Assembly: GCF_003047295.1 (NCBI RefSeq)
Contig: NZ_PZYZ01000002.1
Coordinates: forward strand, 744,001-808,000
Direction: 5' to 3'
Source: Nocardioides sediminis
Lineage (GTDB): Bacteria > Actinomycetota > Actinomycetes > Propionibacteriales > Nocardioidaceae
DNA length: 64,000 nucleotides
Below, piece after piece: positions 7,769 through 15,438 of the stretch (the first letter of the stretch is position 1; each line of letters begins with the position of its first letter). The position numbers and the translations under genes were made by a program. The notes under the pieces were generated by a model. The model saw nothing but the letters and a program-made list of their open reading frames with translations. It had not been told where the DNA came from and did no database searches.

Positions 7769-9240
7769 AGCGGGCGCTCGAGACACAGGCCGGCCCGGTC
7801 TGGCGAACGAGGCTCGGGCTGCTGGCTCGCGCGCTCGGCCGCGATGCCGGGCTCGCCGGCGAGGTCCGTGCCGCCGACGTAGGGAAGCGCGTCCACGAGC
7901 TCGTCGACCCGCGCGACCAGGCCGAGGTGTGGCTCGCACTCTCGGTCATGACCGCAAAGCTGCCGCTCGAGGTCGAGGTCGAGGCCGTCGCCATGGCCTC
8001 GGAGTTCGACGACGGCGAGGCGCTCGGCAAGGCTGTGGTCGCGGCCACCGACCGCGAGTCGCTCCGACGCGACGTGGAGCTTCCCGACGAGCACGCCGTC
8101 CTCCTCGACGTCACCACCACTCTTGCCTCGCCCTACATGACGGGCATTCAGCGGGTGGTGCGCGAGAGCGTCGCCCGCTGGCTCGACTGGCACCCGGAGG
8201 CGCGCACCTTCGTGTGGACCACTGACGAGACCGCGCCGCGCAGGCTCGACAAGGTCGAGCGCGAGCACCTGGCGGCCGCGACGGGTGCGCCGCGCCTTCC
8301 CGTGGCCGAGCGTGACGTGACCGTCATGGTGCCGTGGCGCTGCACGTTCCTGGTGCCCGAGCTGCCGGCCAACGTCGTCCGCTCGGCGCGGATGCAGGCG
8401 CTCGCGCGGCACTCGCGCTCACGGACCGCCGCGATCGGCTACGACGTAGTGGTGGTGACGTCGGGGGAGACCCGCATCGACCACCGCACCGAGACCTACT
8501 ACAGCTACCTGTCCGCGCTGCAGGGCTTCGACGCCGTGACACCGATCTCGGGGGCCTCGGCGGCCGAGTTCGGCGGCTGGGCGACCGCGCTCGGAAGCAT
8601 CGGCCGCACCGGGCCGGAGCTGGCGACGGTCCCGCTCCCGGTCGCCATCGACCGCGCGGATCCTGGAACTCGCGACGAAGTCGCGCGAACGCTGGGCACC
8701 CGGCTGCCGGTCGTGCTCGTGGTCGGCAGCCACGAGCCTCGCAAGAACCACCTTGCGATCCTGCATGCCGCCGAGCTGCTGTGGCGCGAGGGGCTCGGCT
8801 TCCGATTGGTCTTCGTGGGGGGTCGTGCTTGGGGCAGCGACGACTTCGGGCGTCGGGTGTCGGAGCTTTCCGCCGCCAAGCGGCCGATCGACGTCTTCAG
8901 CGGCGTCGGGGACGACTTCCTCGCCGCGGCGTACGAGCAGGCGAGGTTCACGGTGTTCCCGTCGTTCAACGAGGGGTTCGGGCTGCCGGTCGGGGAATCG
9001 TTGGCCTTGGGCACCCCGGTCGTCACGGCGAACTACGGCAGCATGGCCGAGATCGGGGCCGACGGTGGCGCCCTGACCGTCGATCCGCGCGACGACCACG
9101 CCATCGCTGACGCCATGCGGCGCCTGCTGACCGACGACGATCTCCTCGCCGAGCTGGAGGCGCAGGCCCGCAGCCGCCCTTCCAGGACATGGGACGACTA
9201 CGCCCGCGAGACGTGGGCCGTCCTCGTCGGCGAGGACTGA
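7765..9240 (+). CDS. glycosyltransferase family 4, second of a tandem pair
   Basis: A 491-residue GT-B glycosyltransferase. MTGIQRVVRESVARW near residue 130 corresponds to HTGVQRVARAV of the previous gene. The C-terminal domain has GSHEPRKNH and the donor motif NEGFGLPVGESLALGTP. Both genes end with the same kind of helix (RPVKSWDDYAVELW versus RPSRTWDDYARETW), so they look like an old tandem duplication. The start is the GTG at 7765 in a GTGA overlap with the upstream stop. It likely acts sequentially with its neighbours on one surface glycan. Confidence 0.85.
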   Translation: MKRALETQAGPVWRTRLGLLARALGRDAGLAGEVRAADVGKRVHELVDPRDQAEVWLALSVMTAKLPLEVEVEAVAMASEFDDGEALGKAVVAATDRESLRRDVELPDEHAVLLDVTTTLASPYMTGIQRVVRESVARWLDWHPEARTFVWTTDETAPRRLDKVEREHLAAATGAPRLPVAERDVTVMVPWRCTFLVPELPANVVRSARMQALARHSRSRTAAIGYDVVVVTSGETRIDHRTETYYSYLSALQGFDAVTPISGASAAEFGGWATALGSIGRTGPELATVPLPVAIDRADPGTRDEVARTLGTRLPVVLVVGSHEPRKNHLAILHAAELLWREGLGFRLVFVGGRAWGSDDFGRRVSELSAAKRPIDVFSGVGDDFLAAAYEQARFTVFPSFNEGFGLPVGESLALGTPVVTANYGSMAEIGADGGALTVDPRDDHAIADAMRRLLTDDDLLAELEAQARSRPSRTWDDYARETWAVLVGED

Positions 9241-9247
9241 GCCGGCG

Positions 9248-11650
9248 ATGCGCTTCTGCAGCATCGCCACGGCGGCCGAGCTGGCCCGGGTGCGGGTGCT
9301 GGTGCGCCGGCTCGCCGTGCACGCGCCCGGCTCCCCGGTGACGGTGCTCCACGCCGAGACCGAGGACGCGGACCTGCCCGAGGTGGAGGGTGCCGAGGTC
9401 CTCGGCCTCTCGGCCCTCGGGATCGACTCGTCCGAGCTGCGTCGGTGGCGGCTGACCCGGGACCTGCGCGGCTTCGTCGAGACCCTCAAGCCGCGACTGC
9501 TCCTGCACCTGGTCGACGCCGGCGGTCCACTGGTCCTCCTGGACCCCTCCCGGGTGCCGGTGGGCCGCGTGGAGACGCCCGGCGTCCACGGCCTGGGCCT
9601 CGTGCCGCGCCTCTCCGAGGCCGTGCCGCTCGACGGGCTCGAGCCGTCCGAGGCGACGCTCGTCCGAGCGGGCGTGGTGCACACGGGTGTCGTCCTCGCC
9701 GGTCCGGCTGCACGCGAGGGCCTCGACTGGTGGGCCTCGCGGATCGCCACCGACGCCGCCGTCCCATGGCCCGACCTGACCCCGGGCCTCTTCCCGGAGA
9801 CCGTCGCCCTGCTCACGCCGCCGGGATGGGACGTGTCCGACGCGCGGATCCGTGATCGCCGCCTGGAGCGCAGCGACGCCGGGTTGCAGCTGGCCGGGGA
9901 GCCGGTGGCGCTGGTCGACCTGACCGGCTTCGACGCCGCCCGGCCGTGGCTGCTGGACGCCCGCCGCACGCGGGACCTGCGCACCCTGGTCAGTCGTGAC
10001 CCCGTTCTCCGGGAGGTGCTGCTGGGGTACGCCGGTGAGCTGGCTGCCGCGGGCGAGGCGGCCGCGGTGGCCGGCGCGTGCTCGGTCGTGGACGAGGTGG
10101 TGGTGGACTCCATCGTGCAGGACCTCGCCGCCGACGAGGTGCGGGCGGCGGCGCAGGGGCGGGGGAGCGGGCTGGACCTGGGTGACGGCGGCACGCCGCT
10201 GCGCGAGTGGCTGGTCGAGCCCGAGACGGGTTCCGGAGGTGTCGCCCACCTGGGCCGCTACCTCGCCGAGTTCTACCGGCGGCGTCCCGACCTCCACTTC
10301 GTCTATCCCGGCGTCCGGGCCGGCGACGTGACCGGCTTCCTGGACTGGGCCGAGCTCGTCGGTATCGAGAGCGACGGGATCCCGCGCTGGGTGGTCGAGG
10401 CGGGCAACCGCTTCATCGGTCGTGGTGAGGGCCCGGCGCCGGCGCCGCCGTCCCCCGTGACGCTGGTTCCCGGGGTCGAGGTCGTCGGCTTCCTGAGTGC
10501 CGACCTGGGCATCGGGCAGGCCGCCCGGATGCTGGTGTCCGGGCTGGAGCATGCCGGCGTGCCCGTCTCCACCCGCACCTGGACCAGGACCTCGAGCCGG
10601 CTCGGGGTGCCGTGGGAGGACCGTGCGCCCCAGCCGGGCACCCGCCACGACACGGTGGTGCTCTGCATCAACGCCGACATGCTGCCGACCTTCCTCGACG
10701 AGGACGCCGGTCCCGGGTTCTGCGAGGGACGCCGCGTCATCGGGTTCTGGTTCTGGGAGCTCGACGACTTCCCGCCCGGCCTGCGTCCGGCGCTGGAGCC
10801 CCTCGACGAGATCTGGGTGACCAGCGGCTTCACGGCGGACGTCCTCCGCGCCGCCACCGACAAGCCCGTCCACGTGCTGCCGCTCCCGGTGCACTCGCCC
10901 GAGCCGAGCGGCGTACAGGTTCCCGAGCTCGGGGACAGCGAGGTCTTCACGTTCCTCTTCGTCTTCGACTACCTCAGCGTCTTCCAGCGCAAGAACCCGC
11001 TGGGGCTGGTGTCCGCCTTCGTCGAGGCGTTCCCGGAGCCCGGGGAAGCGCGCCTGGTCATCAAGACCATCAACCGGGCCATGCGTCCCGAGCACGCGGA
11101 GCACCTGGCCCACGTGATCGCCGACCGGCCGGACGTCGTGGTGATCGACCGCTACCTGTCCCGCGCCGAGCTGGACGCGCTGATGTGGCGGGCGGACTGC
11201 TACGTCAGCCTCCACCGGTCCGAGGGCTTCGGGTTCACGATGGCCGAGGAGATGGCGATCGGCAAGCCGGTCATCGCCACCGGCTACTCGGGCAACATGG
11301 AGTTCATGACACCGGCCAACAGCCGGCCGCTGAAGTACTCGATGGTCGCGGTGCCGCCCGACGCCGATCCCTACCCCGAGGGGTCGTCGTGGGCGGAACC
11401 CCGCCGGGCCCACGCCGTCCGCGTCATGCGTCGCATCCACGAGGACCCCGAGCTGCGCGAGCGTCTCGGTACGGCAGCCGCAGCGACGATCGCGGAGCGC
11501 CACTCGGTGGAGGCGCTGGCCGCCGAGGCCGTACGCCGCCTCCGCGACCCGGCCGGGTCGCCGGCGGACGCGCACGCCACCCGGCCGCCGTCCGAGCGGC
11601 GGGGATGGCTGCGCCGAGCCCGCGGGAGTGCCGGGCCCGACCGCGGGTGA
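9248..11650 (+). CDS. two-domain glycosyltransferase (GT-A-like N-terminus plus GT4)
   Basis: An 800-residue protein seven bases after the previous gene. Residues 1 to about 390 start MRFCSIATAAELARVRVLV and resemble the beginning of GT-A, GT8-like proteins that read a sugar-nucleotide fold, but I see no clear DxD motif, so this half may be inactive or a new variant. Residues about 400-780 form a GT4 domain: GFLSADLGIGQAARML, WFWELDDFP, VFDYLSVFQRKNP and the donor motif HRSEGFGFTMAEEMAIGKP. The C-terminus is Arg/Pro rich. It closes the cluster; a minus-strand gene follows within 8 bp, leaving no room for a terminator. Confidence 0.8.
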   Translation: MRFCSIATAAELARVRVLVRRLAVHAPGSPVTVLHAETEDADLPEVEGAEVLGLSALGIDSSELRRWRLTRDLRGFVETLKPRLLLHLVDAGGPLVLLDPSRVPVGRVETPGVHGLGLVPRLSEAVPLDGLEPSEATLVRAGVVHTGVVLAGPAAREGLDWWASRIATDAAVPWPDLTPGLFPETVALLTPPGWDVSDARIRDRRLERSDAGLQLAGEPVALVDLTGFDAARPWLLDARRTRDLRTLVSRDPVLREVLLGYAGELAAAGEAAAVAGACSVVDEVVVDSIVQDLAADEVRAAAQGRGSGLDLGDGGTPLREWLVEPETGSGGVAHLGRYLAEFYRRRPDLHFVYPGVRAGDVTGFLDWAELVGIESDGIPRWVVEAGNRFIGRGEGPAPAPPSPVTLVPGVEVVGFLSADLGIGQAARMLVSGLEHAGVPVSTRTWTRTSSRLGVPWEDRAPQPGTRHDTVVLCINADMLPTFLDEDAGPGFCEGRRVIGFWFWELDDFPPGLRPALEPLDEIWVTSGFTADVLRAATDKPVHVLPLPVHSPEPSGVQVPELGDSEVFTFLFVFDYLSVFQRKNPLGLVSAFVEAFPEPGEARLVIKTINRAMRPEHAEHLAHVIADRPDVVVIDRYLSRAELDALMWRADCYVSLHRSEGFGFTMAEEMAIGKPVIATGYSGNMEFMTPANSRPLKYSMVAVPPDADPYPEGSSWAEPRRAHAVRVMRRIHEDPELRERLGTAAAATIAERHSVEALAAEAVRRLRDPAGSPADAHATRPPSERRGWLRRARGSAGPDRG

Positions 11651-11657
11651 CGGGCGA

Positions 11658-12404
11658 CTACGTCCGGCCGGACTCGGTGTAGTCGGCGCGACCACGCACG
11701 GCCGCCTCGACGCGGCGGGCCGTGAAGTCGGCGGCCAGCTCGCGCACCTCCTCGATCGTGCAGAAGCGGACCTCGCGGATCTCGCGCTCCTGCTTGACGA
11801 CCTCGTCGAGGACCGAGCCGTGGTGGACCCCGCCGTCGAAGACCAGGCAGATGGCGTCGTCCCACCCGCCCCACGGCGGCAACCAGTCGGTGAGCAGCAG
11901 GTCACCGGCGTCGATGGTCAGGCCCAGCTCCTCCTCGACCTCGCGCGCCACCGCGATCCGCGGCGACTCGCCGACCTCGACCACCCCGCCGGGCAGGTCC
12001 CAGTCCTGCTTGTAGGTGAGCCGACAGAGCAGCACGCGGCCGTCGGGGTCGCGCACCAGCATCTGGCTGATCGCCCGCTTGCGGGGGAGGAAGGAGTTGA
12101 GCAGGGCGCGGAAGCCGCCGGGCTCGTTGACCGGGGCGTCGGTCGCCAGCCGGGCGTAGACGATCCGGTCCACCGGCCCGTCCCCGACGGTCACGCCCCG
12201 CATGACGCCCTCCCGGTGCATGCCGGACCACGTCGCGACGCGTTGCGCCGCCTGGTCGTCGGGGTCGACGAGGGTCTCCACCCGGGGGTGGTCGACGAGG
12301 GCCCGGGCGACCTCGCGGCGTACCTCGTCGACGGTGTGCTCGACGCTCCAGGCGAGTCGGGCCACCCCGTCCGCGACGGTCCTCACGCTGATCGGCTGGC
12401 TCAC
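11658..12404 (-). CDS. Nudix hydrolase with N-terminal GNAT-like remnant
   Basis: A 248-residue protein. Residues about 15-90 (VDEVRREVARALVDHP ... AQRVATWSGMHREGVMRG) look like the C-terminal half of a RimJ/RimL-type GNAT domain but lack the acetyl-CoA loop. Residues about 105-230 are a Nudix domain with the complete box G-x5-E-x7-REV-x-EELGL (GVVEVGESPRIAVAREVEEE). The substrate is likely a nucleoside diphosphate derivative but cannot be specified. The GTG at 12404 is preferred: TAGGGT lies seven bases upstream, and AGGG could also serve as a ribosome site; GTG 12413 is an alternative. It starts 30 bp after the multicopper oxidase stop. Confidence 0.8.
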   Translation of the reverse strand: MSQPISVRTVADGVARLAWSVEHTVDEVRREVARALVDHPRVETLVDPDDQAAQRVATWSGMHREGVMRGVTVGDGPVDRIVYARLATDAPVNEPGGFRALLNSFLPRKRAISQMLVRDPDGRVLLCRLTYKQDWDLPGGVVEVGESPRIAVAREVEEELGLTIDAGDLLLTDWLPPWGGWDDAICLVFDGGVHHGSVLDEVVKQEREIREVRFCTIEEVRELAADFTARRVEAAVRGRADYTESGRT

Positions 12405-12411
12405 GTCAGTC

Positions 12412-12417
12412 ACCCTA
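12412..12417 (-). promoter_or_regulatory. -10 element of leaderless promoter for Nudix gene
   Basis: On the minus strand TAGGGT is followed by seven bases and GTG 12404, in the 30-bp gap after the multicopper oxidase stop, suggesting separate transcription of the Nudix gene. AGGG could also act as a ribosome site on a read-through transcript. Confidence 0.45.
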
Positions 12418-12434
12418 GCCAGCGGGGGAGAAGG

Positions 12435-14345
12435 TCAGCGCACGACGTCGAACCTCGCCATCATGCCGTGGTCCTCGTGGTCGAGCATGTGGCAGTGGAT
12501 CATGAAGGGTCCCGTGTAGTCCTCGAACCGCGCGGCGACGTCCACGACCTCGCCGGGCTCCAGCCGCCAGGTGTCCTCGAGCCCGCGCTCCCAGGGCGGG
12601 GGAGGCTTCCCGTTCCGGCGCACCGTGCGCCACTGCTCGGCGTGGATGTGGACGTAGTGCGTCATGTCGCTGGTGTTGCGCAGCCGCCACCTCTCGGTGG
12701 TCCCCAGCCTGGGCCGGTGGTCGATGCGCGTGGGGTCGAACGCGTGCCCGTTGACCGACCAGAACGTCCCACGCGGACGGTCCGCCCCGCCGCCGTGGCC
12801 GGCCCCGTGACCGGCCTGACCGCCACCGTGGCCGGCATCCGGGTGCGCGCCCCCGAGGTCGAACGTCCAGCGCTTCGACACCCGGGCCGGTGCCCGGACG
12901 AGGTCGGGGGACGGCAGCTGGGCCGGGACCCGGGAGGTGTCCCGTTCCTCGGCGCCCACCCGGAACTGCATGACCACGGCCTGCCGGGCGTCGTCCCCGC
13001 TCTCGCCGAGCGGGGCCGGCACCGAGTCGAGCACCAGGTCCTGGCCCGTGGCGCCGTGGAAGTCGACGACCACGTCGGCGCGCTGGGCCGGTCCCAGGAG
13101 CACCCGGTCGCGGACCACGGGCCGCGGCAGCAGCCCGTTGCCCGTGCCGATCTGCACCAGCGGGCGCCCGTCGGAGAGGCCGAAGGAGTAGGCGGAGAAG
13201 TGGGAGGCGTTGAGGAGTCGCAGCCGGTAGCGCGTGGCGCTCACCGGCAGGTACGGCGCGTAGCGGCCGTTGACGAGCACGTGCGTGCCGACGGTGGCGT
13301 CGTCGGGCGGGGCCTTGGGTCCCACCCACGACATCGCCCCGTCGTGGCCGACCATGCGCACCCCGCCGGCGAACGGGTCGGTGAGCGAGTTGTCGGCGCG
13401 GAACGACCGGTCGGAGACCATCAGCGGCACGTCGCGCCGGCCGCTGGGCAGCCGCAGCCGGCGCTCGTCCTCGTCCTCGACGACGAACATGCCTTGGAGG
13501 CCGCGCCAGTTGTTGCGCGCGGTCCGGTCCATCCGGTGGTCGTGGTAGAAGAAGAACGAGCTCGGCTCCGGCAGGCCGCCGTAGGTGAGCGGGTACTCGT
13601 AGGTGCGGGACTGTCCCGGGCGCACCAGCTGGGTCGTCGGCTGTCCGTCGTGCTCCGGTGCGTGGTGGTCGCCGTGCAGGTGGACGGTCATGGCCCCGGC
13701 CTTGCGGGGCAGCCGGTGCACGAACCGGACGCTGGTCTCCCGCCCACCGGGCCGGACGATGGTGGGACCGGGGTAGCTGCCGCCGTAGGTCCACATCCGC
13801 GTCCGGGGGCCGGTCGGCAGCATGCGCACCCGCGCCTGCCGCATCGCCAGCGTGACCCGGGCCCCGCGCACGCGGTCGGGCACGACCAGCGGCTGGTCGA
13901 ACGAGACCGGCTCGGGGGTCACCGGTCCGGCGCCGCCCTCCACCACGAGCTCACCGCGCATGCGGGGGTGGAACCGGCAGAAGAAGGGGTAGGAGCCCGC
14001 GGCCAGGCCCGAGACCCCGGTGATGGTGGCGACGGTGCCGGCGGGCACACGCACGTCGAACAGCGGGGCGCCCTGTGCGTCGGTCGCCACGGACGTGACC
14101 GTGTGGTCGAAGGTGTCGCGGTTGACCAGGGTGAGCGTGCCCCCACCCGCCAGCACCACGACGTCCGGTGAGTACGTCGGTGCGCCAGGACGGACCTCGA
14201 CGACGACCGAGGCGGGCGCCGTGGCAGCCGCGGGGCCGGGCGCCGGCGGTGCCGCCCCCAGGGCACCGCCGACGACCACGGCCAGGACCAGGAACGATGC
14301 CAGCCAGCCGGCTCCGCGACGGCGACGTCGCACTCTGCTCCACAT
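12435..14345 (-). CDS. secreted multicopper oxidase with extra N-terminal cupredoxin domain
   Basis: A 636-residue exported protein. Signal peptide: Arg-rich n-region then a hydrophobic core to about residue 35. Residues about 45-135 are an additional plastocyanin-like domain with type-1 copper ligands in place: FDHTV (His81) and FFCRFHPRM (Cys123, His126, Met129). The oxidase body follows with all four copper motifs: HLHGDHH, YHDHRMD, HYVHIHAEQW and HCHMLDHEDHGMM. A His/Gly-rich insert (GHGGGQAGHGAGHGGG) near 490 may bind metal. The body resembles CotA/bilirubin-oxidase-type laccases; substrates could be phenolics or Cu(I)/Mn(II). It is divergent from a cupredoxin-like gene, implying a shared copper-related extracellular role. 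Confidence 0.9.
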   Translation of the reverse strand: MWSRVRRRRRGAGWLASFLVLAVVVGGALGAAPPAPGPAAATAPASVVVEVRPGAPTYSPDVVVLAGGGTLTLVNRDTFDHTVTSVATDAQGAPLFDVRVPAGTVATITGVSGLAAGSYPFFCRFHPRMRGELVVEGGAGPVTPEPVSFDQPLVVPDRVRGARVTLAMRQARVRMLPTGPRTRMWTYGGSYPGPTIVRPGGRETSVRFVHRLPRKAGAMTVHLHGDHHAPEHDGQPTTQLVRPGQSRTYEYPLTYGGLPEPSSFFFYHDHRMDRTARNNWRGLQGMFVVEDEDERRLRLPSGRRDVPLMVSDRSFRADNSLTDPFAGGVRMVGHDGAMSWVGPKAPPDDATVGTHVLVNGRYAPYLPVSATRYRLRLLNASHFSAYSFGLSDGRPLVQIGTGNGLLPRPVVRDRVLLGPAQRADVVVDFHGATGQDLVLDSVPAPLGESGDDARQAVVMQFRVGAEERDTSRVPAQLPSPDLVRAPARVSKRWTFDLGGAHPDAGHGGGQAGHGAGHGGGADRPRGTFWSVNGHAFDPTRIDHRPRLGTTERWRLRNTSDMTHYVHIHAEQWRTVRRNGKPPPPWERGLEDTWRLEPGEVVDVAARFEDYTGPFMIHCHMLDHEDHGMMARFDVVR

Positions 14346-14477
14346 CGCGTCAGTGACCCACGCTTTCGACGCACGGTCATCCTCAGCACTGGGTAGATCC
14401 CTGCACGGTCAGCGACGACGGCCGCGGACCGGGAGCACTGTGGACGACGACACCACCCCCACATCAAGGAGTCGCTC

Positions 14478-15335
14478 ATGCGATTGCTCAGGTCCGCACG
14501 CGCCGGGATCGCCGTCGCGTGCGCTTCCACGCTGGCCGCGGCCACGCTCGCGCCCATAGCGTCGACGGCCTCGTCGTCGTCAGCGGGTGCCGAGGCGGCC
14601 CCGCTCCAGTCCATCTCCATCAAGGTCGCCAAGAAGGCGATCACCGTCCGTGGCGCCAAGGGCCTCGACGCCGGCCGGATCGAGGTCTCGGTCACGGGCC
14701 GAGGCGTCGCCGAGATCATGCTGTTCGACCGTGGCTACGACGAGCAGGACTTCAGGAAGGACCTCGGCAAGTTCGAGCAGAAGAACGACATCAAGGCGCT
14801 GAAGCGGTTCCTCAAGAACACCGAGATCCTCGGTGGTGTCCAGCCCGGCAGCACCGGCACGATCGTGCTGCCCAAGGCCGGCGACTACACCGTGTTCTCC
14901 TTCGGGTCCCGCGGGCTCGGCCGGTTCAGCGCTGCCGCGGGCAAGAGCTCCCCGGCCCCCAAGCACGACGCCAAGATCGTCGGCCGCACGGGTCCCACGT
15001 GGGGCGGCTCCAGCTCGCTGCCGAAGAAGGGCACGCTGCTCTTCAAGAACGCCGACAAGACGGTCCCGCACTTCGTCCTGATGCAGCAGGTGGCCGAGGG
15101 CACCACGACCGACCAGGTCCTCGAGTTCTTCATGAGCGAGGCGCAGGGGCCGCCGCCCGAGTGGTTCCTGCCCGGCAACCTCGAGACCGGGTCGCTGAGC
15201 CCCGGTCGCTCGATGACGGTGGACTACAAGCTGCCACCGGGGCAGTACGTGCTGGTGTGCTTCTTCCCCGACCCGAACATGCAGGGGATGCCGCACGCCT
15301 TCATGGGCATGATCGAGATGGTGACGGTGGGCTGA
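14478..15335 (+). CDS. secreted cupredoxin-like protein
   Basis: A 285-residue protein with a signal peptide (about 1-35, ending near STASSSSAGAEA) and no membrane anchor. I recognise no named family. The C-terminal 100 residues look cupredoxin-like: PHFVLMQQ (His198), YVLVCFFPDPNMQGMPHAFMGM (Cys261, His273, Met276). The Cys-His spacing of 11 residues is much longer than in classical blue copper proteins, where it is usually 2-4, so copper binding is inferred rather than certain. The central region is Lys/Asp rich. AAGGAG lies seven bases before the ATG. It is divergent from the multicopper oxidase with 132 bp between the starts. Confidence 0.7.
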   Translation: MRLLRSARAGIAVACASTLAAATLAPIASTASSSSAGAEAAPLQSISIKVAKKAITVRGAKGLDAGRIEVSVTGRGVAEIMLFDRGYDEQDFRKDLGKFEQKNDIKALKRFLKNTEILGGVQPGSTGTIVLPKAGDYTVFSFGSRGLGRFSAAAGKSSPAPKHDAKIVGRTGPTWGGSSSLPKKGTLLFKNADKTVPHFVLMQQVAEGTTTDQVLEFFMSEAQGPPPEWFLPGNLETGSLSPGRSMTVDYKLPPGQYVLVCFFPDPNMQGMPHAFMGMIEMVTVG

Positions 15336-15348
15336 CCACCACGTCGCG

Positions 15349-15381
15349 CCGCGAGCCCGGCCGCAGGGGCCGGGCTCGCGG
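15349..15381. terminator. bidirectional hairpin between convergent genes
   Basis: Perfect 14-bp inverted repeat (arm CCGCGAGCCCGGCC at 15349-15362, second arm 15368-15381) with a 5-nt loop, between the ends of the cupredoxin-like gene and glgB. No T tract on either strand. Confidence 0.75.
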
Positions 15382-15390
15382 ATCGACCCA

Positions 15391-15438
15391 GCCGGCGTCA
15401 GCGGGGCTCGTGACCTGCCGGCATCAGCCGGGCTCGTG
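15391..15438. repeat. direct duplication of the glgB gene end
   Basis: A 22-bp sequence (GCCGGCATCAGCCGGGCTCG in the copy that includes the glgB stop, 15417-15438) is repeated at 15391-15412 with two mismatches, period 26 bp. The outer copy repeats the last codons and stop of glgB, exactly the arrangement seen after the acyl-CoA mutase at 801-860. Confidence 0.7.

Noticed and set aside
5244..11650. Recent horizontally acquired island with mobile-element borders
   Set aside because: No integrase, IS, tRNA edge or direct repeats at the borders; apart from one TTA codon the base use is close to that of the neighbours.
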